Shown here: positions 8,190 to 17,910 of the stretch, one piece after another
Numbering within the stretch: the first letter of the stretch is position 1
How the letters are laid out: each line of letters opens with the position of its first letter
Origin: CAVYXK01 sp963772445
Lineage (GTDB): Bacteria; Pseudomonadota; Alphaproteobacteria; Acetobacterales; Acetobacteraceae
Direction: 5' to 3'
Length of the DNA stretch: 64,000 nt
Assembly: GCA_963772445.1 (NCBI GenBank)
Contig: CAVYXK010000015.1
Location: 434,001 to 498,000, forward strand
Made by a program: the position numbers and the translations under genes
Notes under the pieces: generated by a model
What the model saw: the letters and a program-made list of their open reading frames with translations, nothing else
Told to the model about the DNA's origin: nothing
The model's database searches: none

Positions 8190-9497
8190 ATGAGCGGCTC
8201 GGCAAAACGGTCGGTCACCATCACGCTCGACGGCTCCAACCGGTCTACAACCCTGCCGCTGATCGAGGGTACCCTCGGCCCGCCAGTGGCCGATATCCGC
8301 AAGCTCTATCCCGGGCTCGGCATATTTACCTACGACCCCGGCTACGGCGCGACCGCGGCCTGCGAGAGCCGGATCACCTACATCGACGGCGATGAGGGCG
8401 TGCTGCTGTATCGCGGCTACCCGATCGAGCAGCTCGCCGAGCGCTCACACTTCCTGGAAGTCGCCTACCTGATCATGTACGGCGAGCTGCCGACGCCGGC
8501 ACAGCTCCAGGAATTCGAGCTCGGCGTCATGCGGCACACCATGCTGCACGAGCAAATCCGGCAATTCTACAACGGCTTCCGCCGCGACGCGCATCCGATG
8601 GCGGTGATGTGCGGCGTGGTTGGCGCGCTGTCTGCGTTCTATCACGACAGTCTCGATATCAACAATCCGGACCACCGGCACATCAGCGCCTTCCGCCTGA
8701 TCGCCAAGATGCCGACGATCGCTGCCTGGGCGCATAAATACAATATCGGCCAGCCGTTCATGTACCCGCGCAACGACCTTGGTTACGCGGAGAATTTCAT
8801 TCACATGTTCCATGCGGTGCCGGCCGAGGAATACAAGGTCAACCCGGTGCTGGCCCGCGCGATGGACCTGATCATGATCCTGCACGCCGATCATGAGCAG
8901 AACGCCTCGACCAGCACGGTGCGGCTGGCGGGCTCGACCGGGGCCAACCCGTTCGCCTGCATCGCCGCCGGCATCGCCAGCCTTTGGGGGCCGGCGCATG
9001 GCGGCGCCAATGAGGCGGTGCTGAAGATGCTGGCCGAGATCGGCCATGTCCGCAACATCCCGGAGTTCCTGTCAGAGGTGAAGGAGAAGGGCAGCCACAC
9101 CAAGCTGATGGGCTTCGGCCACCGGGTGTACAAGAACTACGACCCCCGGGCGAAGATTATCCAGCGCGCCTGCCACGAGGTGCTGGGTGAGCTTGGCATC
9201 AAGGATGATCCGCTGCTCGACCTGGCGATCGAGCTTGAGAAGATCGCGCTGAACGATAAGTATTTCGTCGATCGCAAGTTGTATCCGAACGTCGATTTCT
9301 ATTCCGGGATCATCCTGAAAGCGATGGGTTTCCCGACCAGCATGTTCACGGCGCTGTTCGCGGTTTCCCGCACGGTGGGCTGGATCAGCCAGTGGCAAGA
9401 GATGATCGAGGACCCCGAGCAGCGCATCGGCCGGCCACGGCAGATCTATACCGGAGCGGGGCGACGCGACTACGTGCCGATGGACCGCCGGGGGTGA
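8190..9497 (+). CDS. gltA: Type II citrate synthase
   Basis: Condenses acetyl-CoA and oxaloacetate at the entry of the TCA cycle, 435 residues, typical of the hexameric gamma/alphaproteobacterial enzyme. The N-terminal beta domain is present (DIRKLYPGLGIFTYDPGY; ESRITYIDGDEGVLLYRGYP). The catalytic His lies in LWGPAHGGANEAV and MGFGHRVYKNYDPR, and a catalytic Asp in the C-terminal domain (NVDFYSGIILKAMGF). The C-terminus IGRPRQIYTGAGRRDYVP is canonical. It is monocistronic, with a candidate promoter at 8104-8132. Confidence 0.97.
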   Translation: MSGSAKRSVTITLDGSNRSTTLPLIEGTLGPPVADIRKLYPGLGIFTYDPGYGATAACESRITYIDGDEGVLLYRGYPIEQLAERSHFLEVAYLIMYGELPTPAQLQEFELGVMRHTMLHEQIRQFYNGFRRDAHPMAVMCGVVGALSAFYHDSLDINNPDHRHISAFRLIAKMPTIAAWAHKYNIGQPFMYPRNDLGYAENFIHMFHAVPAEEYKVNPVLARAMDLIMILHADHEQNASTSTVRLAGSTGANPFACIAAGIASLWGPAHGGANEAVLKMLAEIGHVRNIPEFLSEVKEKGSHTKLMGFGHRVYKNYDPRAKIIQRACHEVLGELGIKDDPLLDLAIELEKIALNDKYFVDRKLYPNVDFYSGIILKAMGFPTSMFTALFAVSRTVGWISQWQEMIEDPEQRIGRPRQIYTGAGRRDYVPMDRRG

Positions 9498-9514
9498 TTT
9501 GTTCTGCAGCAATT

Positions 9515-9817
9515 ATGGCAGTAATCAACCGTATCGACCGAGCAGACTTGATCGATGTCCTGAGAACATACCAGGTGCGCTTTGCGCGAGAACGGCGCGA
9601 CTGGTCCAATCTTCTGGTTCCCGGGCTGCGGCATGCAGTGCCCGAAAGTGATGATTTCGACCCTCTTCATCGGCTGCGATCCAGCGGCGAAAACCCCTGC
9701 GGCCCGCGTTACGTGCAGATCGGCGGCCATACCCGCAGTGAGGGATTGATCCTCGTCACCAACAACTTGCGTGAGTTCGCCCGGATGCCTGGCGTAAGCG
9801 CGGAGAGTTGGGTCTGA
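9515..9817 (+). pseudogene. VapC-type PIN toxin remnant
   Basis: Only the last ~35 codons (about 9712-9817) are recognisable: QIGGHTRSEGLILVTNNLREF and RMPGVSAESWV match the C-terminal end of VapC, which normally reads AAHARS-LGLTLVTNN-REF. The preceding 65 codons of the same frame do not contain the PIN acidic residues or the DTN opening. No vapB partner is present. I read this as a truncated toxin fused to unrelated sequence, and unlikely to be functional. Confidence 0.55.
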
Positions 9818-10060
9818 GGCAAGGGGTTCGGTCGTACTTCAAGGGTTGCACGTGGCGTTAGGGCCTGGCGCCCCCGAGCCCCGGCTGTGCTCGGCCGGAT
9901 CATATTTGATCGCAATTTCGAGAACCGTTGCGCCGGACGGTGAGAAGCTGGATGCCGGCCGCCCTATGGCAAGATAAAAGCCGCGAGGTGCCGGGCTAGA
10001 AGTAGCAAGGGAAATCGTTCAGTGTCCACCGGTTCGCACTGGCTCAACGAGGGGGAATGA

Positions 10061-10330
10061 GTGCGCAAGCTCCTTATAATTATCGCGGTCCTGATGGGCG
10101 TATCGCCGGGAATGGGCCAAGCGGCGGAAGTGTCGGTCGTCAATCCCAGCTTGACGCCACAGCCGCCGCCCCTCTTGAGGCCCGCGACGCCGGCCCTGTC
10201 GTCAGCCTTCAAGCAGCAGCCGTTCCCGTTGGCGATGCCTTCCACCGCACCCGCAACAACGGCGCCGGCGACTTCGTCGCCGAACAATAAGCACACCGCT
10301 CCGGGCGCTCCCCCGCGACCTGCGCCATAA
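10061..10330 (+). CDS. Small secreted Pro/Ala/Thr-rich hypothetical protein
   Basis: 89 residues from a GTG at 10061, with a purine-rich GAGGGGG a few bases upstream. Residues 1-22 (MRKLLIIIAVLMGVSPGMGQAA) form a clear Sec signal peptide. The mature part is low-complexity, rich in Pro, Ala, Ser and Thr, with no domain. A second start (ATG at 10057) opens a different frame without a signal peptide and is less likely. The family is unknown. It converges on the PIG-L gene, whose 3' end begins 24 bases downstream. Confidence 0.5.
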   Translation: MRKLLIIIAVLMGVSPGMGQAAEVSVVNPSLTPQPPPLLRPATPALSSAFKQQPFPLAMPSTAPATTAPATSSPNNKHTAPGAPPRPAP

Positions 10331-10353
10331 GGTCCTGAACGGCAGAGCCAGCG

Positions 10354-13041
10354 TTATGGGCTGCAGTTGTCCGGCATGCTTGCCGCCGGCACGCCGAGCG
10401 CAGCGCCGAGCGAGGGACAGGTCGCGCTCTCGCCGGTGGCGACGCTGGTCCCGGCTCGCGCCGAGATCTGTGCGGGTGTCGCGGCCCCGCCGGCCAATGC
10501 TCCCGGCATCAAGCCGCTTGTCGAATTCGTCGTGCCTACCCCTGAGGGCGCGCCCGACATGCTCCCGCCCACTGCTGTAGTGGCGCCGGCGGCCATCCTT
10601 GGCACGGGATAGGGCGTGCTGCCTGGCACTGTCGTCAGGGCGCCAGGCAAGCTGCTCGCGCTATACGGGGTTTGAATCCCCCCTGTCGATTGCAAGCCAG
10701 TTCCAGAGCCAGGTACCTGCGCCCAAGCTGACGCTCCCGCATCTCGCCCATTGGCTCGGACACCCCCGGGAACGCGGCACACGTCCGGCCGCGCCATCAG
10801 ATTGGCCAGCAACCGGAAAGCGCCGGGAACCAGCGCCTCGAACTGGTGGTGCAGCGCCAGCGCGACATGCACATGCCACCCGCGCCCAATCCTTCCTTCC
10901 AGCAATCCGCCCCATAACGGCGGCATGCCCGGATCGGCCATCTCCAGCAGCGGCCGGTATGCCGGATCCCAGTCCGAAGCAAAATACAACCCGCGCTCGC
11001 GCACCCACCCCTCCCAGTCCCCCGGCCCGATCGCGTTCTGCATGCGCAGCACCTGCGCCTCCGATGCAAGCACCCGGACCCGGGCCGCAGGATCGGTTAC
11101 TCGCCAGCGATAGGACGGTGTCCCGATCGCGATCCGCCTGGGCGGCGTAGTGTCGGGGTCCCAGTCGTCCACTGGACGGTGATACAGCGTCACCAGCTTG
11201 CCGCCCGCATGCACCCACGCGTGCAGCGCTGCCCGCGCAGCGGCTAGCGCGGGCCGCTGGCGGAACGCAAACATGCCCACCAGCACGGTGGTGAGCCCGC
11301 CTAACGCACCTGCCGCCAGCGCCGCGTCGCTGAGCGCAACCGCGTCGATGCCGAGTTGCTCCAGCCAGTGCAGGGTTCGATCCGTTTCTCCCGCAACGAG
11401 TCCCACGCGCGCCCCGCGATCCACCGCAAGATCGGCACCCAGCAGCATCGCCCCGGCCGGAACCACCCGTGCAACTCGTCCTGCATGCGGCCAATCATTC
11501 AACACGAGCCGTGCGCCGATCGGCCGCAGCTCGGTCCGCCCCGGCGGCACCGGCACCCGCCAGCTTCCGTCGCCCTTCCGCTCCGCCTGCCACGCGGCCG
11601 GCGGCGTCGCCGCACAAACCTGCAGCACGACAGGGCGCGGATCATCCAGCCGGCGCACTACCCGGTCCGGCGCCACCGTCACCTCTTCATGCGGCGCGAT
11701 CACCGCCGGGGCCGCCGGATCGACCTCAATCTCCGCCTCCTCCCACGACAAGGTGGCCGAAACGATATCGTTCCCCCCGATCGGGTCCCACCCGTCCCGC
11801 AACGATCCCAACGGCGCGACATCAGCGGGAACGCGGATGCGGCCTGCGGCGTCGTGCCATCCCTCCGGCACGTGCAACGCCACAACCGCGCCCTCCGCCC
11901 CCGCCGCGGTCACTCGCACCTCCATCCCCGGTCGCAGCGGATCGGGTGCAATCGACAGCACCGGCGCAACACGGCGCGCAATCGCCGCCGCCCGCGCCGC
12001 CTCCCGCCGCTTGCGCCCGAGCAGCCGCACAACCTCGCCATCTCCGAGCGCCTCGGACGCCCTGTCCAGCGCCCGCACCGCGCGATGCAGCTCGGCCGCC
12101 ACCGCGGAACGCTTCGGCCAGGCAGCGGCCGCCACGCCGATCGCGTCGGCTGCATCCTCGATCCATCCCGCCGCCCGCCGCGCCGACGGGTGCCGTGCCA
12201 GCGCCCCTACATCCCGCGATACATCGTCCAGCAGCAGCACGCGGTCCGCCGGCCCGCGCCATTTGTGCAACGCCAGGGGCCGAGGACCGTCCTCGATCCA
12301 CCGCCCCATCCCCTGGCTCGCATGGAACCGCCGCGACCACTCCCCGATCTGCACCCAGCTCGCCCCGAGTACCTCGCAGCACGCTCCCAAATCCACCGAG
12401 ACAGTCGCCGGCGGCGGCGGGATTTCGTCATCATAGGTCCCGCCGCCGCCGGAGAACGCCGGCAGATATTCATGTTCCACCCGCCACGGCGGCAGCCGGC
12501 TGGGCCACTCCGGATCAGCCGCCAGAGCCAGCGCAGGCGCCAGCGACTGAGTCACCGCCCGATGGTGTCCATGCTGCCCCGGCACATCCAGGAATGTCGG
12601 GCTGACCGCCTCCGGCCTGATCTCCCGGATCGCCCGCGCCATGCGTTCGACTAAACGTCGCTCACCCCACCGTGCCAGCGTGTCGGCCCCCGACCGCGAG
12701 AACCCGAAATCAAAAATCGGATCGTCGCCACCGGGCGTCAGCCAGCGCACACCGAACCCGATCTCCCGCGCCGCGCATTCCATCTCGCGCGACCGCAGTA
12801 CCGCCAGGTCAGCCCCGCGCTGTGGTCCGATCGCATTCTGCCCGCCGTCGCCGCGTGTCGCGCAGGCGAACACCGCCCGCATGCCGCGTTCCAGCACCAG
12901 CCACGCCAGAAACGCGTTCCACTCGTCGTCCGGATGCGCCCCGAACATCAGCCACGTGCCGGTTGACCGCAGAGGCTGCAGTGCCCGCCACAGCGCATCC
13001 CCACCCGCGTTTTCCGCCTGCCGCCTGACCCGTTCGTCCAT
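10354..13041 (-). CDS. PIG-L family deacetylase with long C-terminal extension
   Basis: Zinc-dependent N-acetyl-sugar deacetylase-like protein (LmbE/PIG-L fold), 895 residues from the ATG at 13041. The catalytic AHPDDE motif is at about 35-40. The metal-binding HGHH is at about 149-152 (VPGQHGHHRAV). Beyond the ~250-residue PIG-L domain comes a long region with beta-rich and class I glutamine-amidotransferase-like features (for example GGKLVTLYHRPVDDW). The last ~120 residues are low-complexity Ala/Gly/Ser/Thr/Pro with a final CPSLGAALGV...NCSP. The gene is divergent from an ABC importer operon, with 107 bases between starts, which suggests co-regulation. The substrate is unknown. An upstream ATG at 13086 is possible but less well placed. 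Confidence 0.85.
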   Translation of the reverse strand: MDERVRRQAENAGGDALWRALQPLRSTGTWLMFGAHPDDEWNAFLAWLVLERGMRAVFACATRGDGGQNAIGPQRGADLAVLRSREMECAAREIGFGVRWLTPGGDDPIFDFGFSRSGADTLARWGERRLVERMARAIREIRPEAVSPTFLDVPGQHGHHRAVTQSLAPALALAADPEWPSRLPPWRVEHEYLPAFSGGGGTYDDEIPPPPATVSVDLGACCEVLGASWVQIGEWSRRFHASQGMGRWIEDGPRPLALHKWRGPADRVLLLDDVSRDVGALARHPSARRAAGWIEDAADAIGVAAAAWPKRSAVAAELHRAVRALDRASEALGDGEVVRLLGRKRREAARAAAIARRVAPVLSIAPDPLRPGMEVRVTAAGAEGAVVALHVPEGWHDAAGRIRVPADVAPLGSLRDGWDPIGGNDIVSATLSWEEAEIEVDPAAPAVIAPHEEVTVAPDRVVRRLDDPRPVVLQVCAATPPAAWQAERKGDGSWRVPVPPGRTELRPIGARLVLNDWPHAGRVARVVPAGAMLLGADLAVDRGARVGLVAGETDRTLHWLEQLGIDAVALSDAALAAGALGGLTTVLVGMFAFRQRPALAAARAALHAWVHAGGKLVTLYHRPVDDWDPDTTPPRRIAIGTPSYRWRVTDPAARVRVLASEAQVLRMQNAIGPGDWEGWVRERGLYFASDWDPAYRPLLEMADPGMPPLWGGLLEGRIGRGWHVHVALALHHQFEALVPGAFRLLANLMARPDVCRVPGGVRANGRDAGASAWAQVPGSGTGLQSTGGIQTPYSASSLPGALTTVPGSTPYPVPRMAAGATTAVGGSMSGAPSGVGTTNSTSGLMPGALAGGAATPAQISARAGTSVATGESATCPSLGAALGVPAASMPDNCSP

Positions 13042-13148
13042 CCGCAGTTCCTGCCCAATTCCGCTCGATTCAGCAACGCTGCACATTGACAGGCTGCAAC
13101 CGCTGGGAGACCTTTCGCCGCAGCGGGAGGCAATCGGAGAAACGCAAA

Positions 13149-14405
13149 ATGGTGAAGCGCATGCACGCGGTTTTTGCCGTAGCCGTCCTTTGCCTCGCGC
13201 TGTTCAATACCTCAGCGCACGCGGCAACCGTGCAGATCGAATATTGGCAATACACCTTCGCACAGCGCGTCGACGCGATGAACGAGCTGATCCGTCGCTT
13301 CGAGGCCGCCAACCCGGATATCGCCGTCAAGCAGGTAACCGTTCCGTACGCAAACTTCCGAACCCGTGTCGCTGCGGCGGTCACCGCGGGGGAAGGACCG
13401 GACGTCGTGCAGCTCTATTACGGCTGGCTGGACGACTACCTGAACGGCCATCTACTCCAGAAACTGCCCGCCGACACGTTCGACCCGGCGAGCATCGACC
13501 ACGACTTCTTCCCCTTTGTGCAACTGATGAAGCGCAATGGCGCCTACTACGCCCTGCCCACTGCCGTGCGCGCACTCGGCCTGATCTGGAACAAGAAGAT
13601 CTTCCAAGCAGCCGGGCTTGATCCCAATAAGCCGCCGCAGACACTGCAGGAACTCGTCGCCGACGCGATCCGTACCACCAAGCGCGACTCCGCCGGCAAC
13701 CTGCTGGTCGAGGGTTTCGCGCCGGATCCCGCGGCGCAGGATCACCAATGGCTGCGCGAGGTGCTGATCCGCCAATTCGAGGGAGCGCCCTACTCACCCG
13801 ATGGCAAGAAGGTGACCTACGACACCCCTGCCGGCATCGCGGCGGTCACGTGGTACACCGACCTCATCACCAAGGAACGCGTCGGCGATATCGGCTTCCT
13901 GTCTGATCAAGCCACTGCGTTCAAGGCGCAGCGGGCGGCAATGACCGTTGATGGCTCCTTTCGTCTCTCCGACTTCAACGCGCAACACGGACTCGACTTC
14001 GGCGTGACGGAACTGCCGACGCTCGACGGGCGGCACGCCAACTTTGCCTCTTATTGGGTGAACGGCATCACCCCGAAAGCCACCGGTCCGAAATTCCAGG
14101 CGGCCGTAAAGTTCCTCACCTTTATTACCACCCCGGACGCGATGAAACTATGGCTCGAAAGAGTGGGCGAGCTACCTGCCCGCGAGGCAGTTGCCGAAAC
14201 CCCGGCCATAGCAGACAACCCGCAATACGGCCCGTTCGTGCGCGGCCTCGCTTACGCGACCACCACCCACTTCGTGGACGAGACACAACAACGCACGATC
14301 TTCATCAATATGATCGATCGCATCGTCCTGCAGCACCAGCCCGTCGCTCAATCGGTCGGCGAGGCTGCAGCGCAGGAACAGAAGCTGCTCGACACCAGGC
14401 ACTGA
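13149..14405 (+). CDS. ABC transporter substrate-binding protein, sugar type (family 1)
   Basis: Periplasmic solute receptor, 418 residues. Residues 1-24 (MVKRMHAVFAVAVLCLALFN onward) form a Sec signal peptide ending at AHA. The mature protein has SBP_bac_1 features: IEYWQYTF, ELIRRFEAANPDIAVKQ, GEGPDVVQLYYGWLDDYL, and the C-terminal FLTFITTPDAMKLW. This cluster type (CUT1) imports oligosaccharides, glycerol-phosphate or similar. It is the first gene of an operon with two permeases and a lyase. No ATPase gene is in the operon, so it must borrow one from elsewhere. Confidence 0.9.
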   Translation: MVKRMHAVFAVAVLCLALFNTSAHAATVQIEYWQYTFAQRVDAMNELIRRFEAANPDIAVKQVTVPYANFRTRVAAAVTAGEGPDVVQLYYGWLDDYLNGHLLQKLPADTFDPASIDHDFFPFVQLMKRNGAYYALPTAVRALGLIWNKKIFQAAGLDPNKPPQTLQELVADAIRTTKRDSAGNLLVEGFAPDPAAQDHQWLREVLIRQFEGAPYSPDGKKVTYDTPAGIAAVTWYTDLITKERVGDIGFLSDQATAFKAQRAAMTVDGSFRLSDFNAQHGLDFGVTELPTLDGRHANFASYWVNGITPKATGPKFQAAVKFLTFITTPDAMKLWLERVGELPAREAVAETPAIADNPQYGPFVRGLAYATTTHFVDETQQRTIFINMIDRIVLQHQPVAQSVGEAAAQEQKLLDTRH

Positions 14406-14506
14406 AGCGTCCCGGCTTGACCGAAAACGCCCGCCCTGTGCCCGTCCGACTCGCTGTCTCCTGGAAGCGACAGCATACTCACTCCCGCACGCTCCGCTTC
14501 GCCAGC

Positions 14507-15394
14507 ATGCCCGTGAAGCTGCGCCAACGGCAGGCGTTGACCGGCTGGGCTTTCCTCTCGGTGCCGCTGTTCTTCTATGCCTCGGTCCGGTTCTGGCCGG
14601 CGATCGACGCGTTTCGGCTCTCACTCAGCCGCTGGAACCTCGCCGGTCCGCGCGTCTTCGTAGGCCTCGACAACTACATCCACCTGTTCCACGATCTGGC
14701 GTTCCTGCAAGTGCTTGGCAACACCTTTGCGTACCTCGTCCTCGGCCTGCCGATCAGCCTCACGCTCGCGTTCGTTGTCGCGTATCATCTCGACCGGGTG
14801 CGCACCGGCCACGCCGCCCTGCGGGCGCTCTACTTCCTGCCCCACCTGACCACCGCCGCCGCGATGGCGTTCGTCTGGCGCTGGCTCTACCAGCCGCCGC
14901 CCATCGGTCTGTTCAACAACATCCTCGCCATTCTCGGCATTCCTGCGCAACCGTTTCTTCGCTCCACCACCCAGGCGCTGCCGGCCATCTTGGTGCCCGC
15001 CATCTGGGCAGCCCTCGGCTTCCAGATCGTCATCCTGCTTGCCGGCCTCCGCGCGATCCCGCGAGTTTATCTCGAAGCAGCCGCGATCGACGGCGCGTCC
15101 GCGGTCCAGGTGCTGCGTCACGTCACGTTGCCGCTGCTCCGCCCCACGCTCGTGTTCCTCATTGTCACGACATCGATCGGTTTCCTGCGCATCTTCGACT
15201 ACGTTTACAACATGACGGACGGCGCCGAGGGCGGCCCGCTCAACAGCACCAAGCCTCTCGTGCTCAGCATCTACCAGAGCGCGTTCGCCCGCATGGAAAT
15301 GGGCCCTGCTGCCGCCCAGACGTTCATCCTGTTCGTCATCCTGCTGCTGCTCTCTCTGCTGCAGCTTCGGCTGCTCGGTTCGAAAAGCTCATGA
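14507..15394 (+). CDS. ABC transporter permease, MalF/UgpA type
   Basis: Inner-membrane permease, 295 residues from the ATG at 14507. It has about six hydrophobic segments, starting with ALTGWAFLSVPLFFYASVRF. The EAA loop that contacts the ATPase is EAAAIDGASAVQVLRHVTLP near residue 190. An in-frame TTG at 14417 would add 30 residues without membrane character. It ends in a four-base ATGA overlap with the second permease. Confidence 0.92.
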   Translation: MPVKLRQRQALTGWAFLSVPLFFYASVRFWPAIDAFRLSLSRWNLAGPRVFVGLDNYIHLFHDLAFLQVLGNTFAYLVLGLPISLTLAFVVAYHLDRVRTGHAALRALYFLPHLTTAAAMAFVWRWLYQPPPIGLFNNILAILGIPAQPFLRSTTQALPAILVPAIWAALGFQIVILLAGLRAIPRVYLEAAAIDGASAVQVLRHVTLPLLRPTLVFLIVTTSIGFLRIFDYVYNMTDGAEGGPLNSTKPLVLSIYQSAFARMEMGPAAAQTFILFVILLLLSLLQLRLLGSKSS

Positions 15395-16200
15395 TCGGCC
15401 GGCATCCCATCGCCTTCGCGCTTCTCCTTCTCGGCGGGGTCGCGATGGTGCTGCCGCTCGGCTTCATGTTCGCAACATCGCTGAAAGATCCATCCGAGAT
15501 CTACGACATGCGGCTGCTGCCAATCGCGCCGACGCTGGAGAACTACGCCACCCTGCTCGCCCACCCGAGCTTCCTCCGCTGGTTCCTCAATTCTTTCGTG
15601 GTCGCCGCCGGAACCACCATCTCAGTCCTGTTCTTTGACAGCCTCGTCGGATATACGCTCGCGAAGTTCCGCTTCGCCGGCCGAGACATCGTGTTCATCG
15701 CCATTCTCTCGACGCTGATGATCCCGACAGAGATGCTGGTCATTCCCTGGTACGTGATGGCCCGCGCGCTCGGCTGGATCGATACGCTCTGGGGCATCGC
15801 CTTCCCTGGCCTTATGACTGGCTTCGGCACCTTCCTGATGCGCCAGTTCTTCTTCGATGTGCCCGACGATCTGCTCGACGCCGCCCGTATCGACGGCCTG
15901 GGCGAGTTCGCCATCTTCCGCCGCGTCGCCCTCCCGCTCGTTCGTCCCGCTCTCTCCGCCCTCGGCATTCTCGTCTTCCTCGGCAGTTGGACCGCGTTTC
16001 TCTGGCCGCTGATCGCCACAACGGACCCCAGCCTCTACACTGTCCCCGTTGGACTCGCCTCGCTGCAAGGCGAATTCCAGACCAACTGGGCGATGATCAT
16101 GACTGGGTCCAGCCTCGCCACGCTGCCGACACTGATCATCTTCCTCCTGTTGCAACGCCATATCGTGAACGGGATTGCGCTCACGGGACTTAAGGCATGA
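15391..16200 (+). CDS. ABC transporter permease, MalG/UgpE type
   Basis: Second membrane subunit, 269 residues with six predicted membrane segments, the first being HPIAFALLLLGGVAMVLPLG. The EAA motif is DAARIDGLGEFAIFRRVALP. Both ends overlap neighbours by four bases (ATGA), so permease, permease and lyase form one tightly coupled translation unit. Confidence 0.92.
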   Translation: MIGRHPIAFALLLLGGVAMVLPLGFMFATSLKDPSEIYDMRLLPIAPTLENYATLLAHPSFLRWFLNSFVVAAGTTISVLFFDSLVGYTLAKFRFAGRDIVFIAILSTLMIPTEMLVIPWYVMARALGWIDTLWGIAFPGLMTGFGTFLMRQFFFDVPDDLLDAARIDGLGEFAIFRRVALPLVRPALSALGILVFLGSWTAFLWPLIATTDPSLYTVPVGLASLQGEFQTNWAMIMTGSSLATLPTLIIFLLLQRHIVNGIALTGLKA

Positions 16201-17687
16201 AGGACGCCGCGAAATTTCCGGCCCCTGCTTACGCGCGCACCGTCCTCGCGCCACTCTTCCACGGTTACCAGAAATACTTCCGCGGACACCTGATCGCCGT
16301 CCACCACGCCCACGGCATCATGCTGCGCGAACGCGGCTGGCTCACCCGCGAGCAGGCCGATGCCATTTTCGCCGCGCTGGCCGACGTTGTCGCGCAGACC
16401 GCCGATAAAACCCTCGACTATACCGGCGAGCATGAGGACTATTTCTTCTGGCTCGAAGCACAGCTTGCCCTCCGGCTCGGCGCCGATCTCGCCGGCCGCC
16501 TGCACACCGGCCGCAGCCGCAACGACATCGACCATACCATCCTGCGCATGGTCCTGCGCGAGCGCCTGCTCGGCACCCTCGCGCAGCTCCATCGGCTGAT
16601 CGCCACCCTGATCCGCCGTGCGGAGGACAACACCGACACAATCGTCATGGCCTATACCCACGGCCAGCCCGCCCAGCCGACGACCTTCGCGCACTATCTC
16701 GGCGCGCTGATCGAAACTCTCCTGCGCGACTGCACCCGCCTGCTACATGCTTACGCCACCGTCGATCGCTGCCCACTCGGCGCGGCCGCGATCACCACCT
16801 CCGGCTTCAGGCTGGACCGCGCCCGCACCGCCGAACTGCTCGGCTTTGGTGCGGTGCTGGAAAATTCCTATGGCTGCATCGCCGGCATCGATCACCTCGC
16901 CGAAACTTATGCAACGCTGAAGATCCTGCTGCTCGGCCTCGGCCGCTTCGTGCAGGACCTCAACACCTGGACCAGCTTCGAGGTAGGCCACCTGCATGTC
17001 CCCGACGCCTTCGTGCAGATCAGCTCGATTATGCCGCAGAAGCGCAACCCCGTGCCGATCGAGCACCTGCGTTTGCTCTGCTCCCTCGCCGGCGGCCGCG
17101 CCGACGCGGTACTGCTTACTCTGCACAACACCCCGTTCACCGATATGAACGACAGTGAGGGGCCGGTCCACGAAGCTGGCTACGAAGCATTCGACACCGC
17201 CGCGCGCGTCCTTGACCTGCTCAACTCTTTGATCGCCAATGTCACCATCGACCAGCAGCACGTCCGCGCCCACATCGATCAAGCCTGCGTCACAATCACC
17301 GAACTCGCGGACAGTCTCGTGCGCCGCGAGGGCATCTCTTTCCGGCAAGCCCACGAAATCGCTACCCAGCTCGCGCACTACACGATCGCCGAGCGCACCA
17401 CGCTTGCCGCCCTGCCGATGGTGACCTTCGCCGAAGCATTCACGACCGCCATCGGGCGCGCGCCGGGAATCATCGAGGAGGAGCTACGCGCAATCTGCAC
17501 CCCGGAACACTTCGTCGCCGTGCGCGACATGTTCGGCGGCCCCGCTAAGATGGGGGAAAGCCTGGAAAGCTATAAGGTGGAACTATCGGCGCATGAACAG
17601 CTCGCTGTCGCACATCGGGCCCGCATCGATCAGGCTGCCAAGCTGCGGGATGCAGAAATCCACCCTTCCCAAATCCGGGTGAAATGA
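16197..17687 (+). CDS. Argininosuccinate-lyase-like C-N lyase
   Basis: Member of the aspartase/fumarase superfamily, 496 residues. Conserved parts are HTGRSRNDIDHT (near 102-113), AYTHGQPAQPTTFAHYL (near 151) and the signature loop SSIMPQKRNPVPIE (near 277). In true ArgH the loop reads MPQKKNPD; here Arg and Val replace Lys and Asp. The gene is coupled by ATGA overlap to an ABC importer and not to arginine genes. I infer that it cleaves an imported N-substituted aspartate-like compound to fumarate plus an amine, as EDDS lyase does. An ordinary ArgH role is possible but less likely. Confidence 0.8.
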   Translation: MKDAAKFPAPAYARTVLAPLFHGYQKYFRGHLIAVHHAHGIMLRERGWLTREQADAIFAALADVVAQTADKTLDYTGEHEDYFFWLEAQLALRLGADLAGRLHTGRSRNDIDHTILRMVLRERLLGTLAQLHRLIATLIRRAEDNTDTIVMAYTHGQPAQPTTFAHYLGALIETLLRDCTRLLHAYATVDRCPLGAAAITTSGFRLDRARTAELLGFGAVLENSYGCIAGIDHLAETYATLKILLLGLGRFVQDLNTWTSFEVGHLHVPDAFVQISSIMPQKRNPVPIEHLRLLCSLAGGRADAVLLTLHNTPFTDMNDSEGPVHEAGYEAFDTAARVLDLLNSLIANVTIDQQHVRAHIDQACVTITELADSLVRREGISFRQAHEIATQLAHYTIAERTTLAALPMVTFAEAFTTAIGRAPGIIEEELRAICTPEHFVAVRDMFGGPAKMGESLESYKVELSAHEQLAVAHRARIDQAAKLRDAEIHPSQIRVK

Positions 17688-17910
17688 GATCGGCTGCCTT
17701 CTCGCGTCTGCTTGCCTGGGCAGTGATTACTCACGTGCTGGTCGAGGCTGCCGCAAGGGCCCGAGCAAGAAGAGGCGCCACAACGGACACATTTGGGATC
17801 TGGAACATGCTACGATGGGCGCCCGACGGGGCAGCGTTAGTCAGGTTGACAACGGTTGAAACTATCCCCGAGATCGCAAAACCCCAATCCATCAACCGGC
17901 TCGCCATACC

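Noticed and set aside
10367..10612. 81-codon plus-strand frame antisense to the PIG-L 3' end
   Set aside because: Its Ala/Pro-rich sequence is the mirror of the low-complexity PIG-L tail; no signal peptide or start site supports it.
10655..10690. tRNA-like T-arm, GGGGTTTGAATCCCC
   Set aside because: No acceptor, D-arm or anticodon arm could be placed around it, and it lies within the PIG-L coding tail.
11198..12654. Several plus-strand frames of 370-430 codons antisense to the PIG-L gene
   Set aside because: They are Arg/Pro/Ser-rich shadows typical of high-G+C coding DNA; the PIG-L motifs on the minus strand are decisive.
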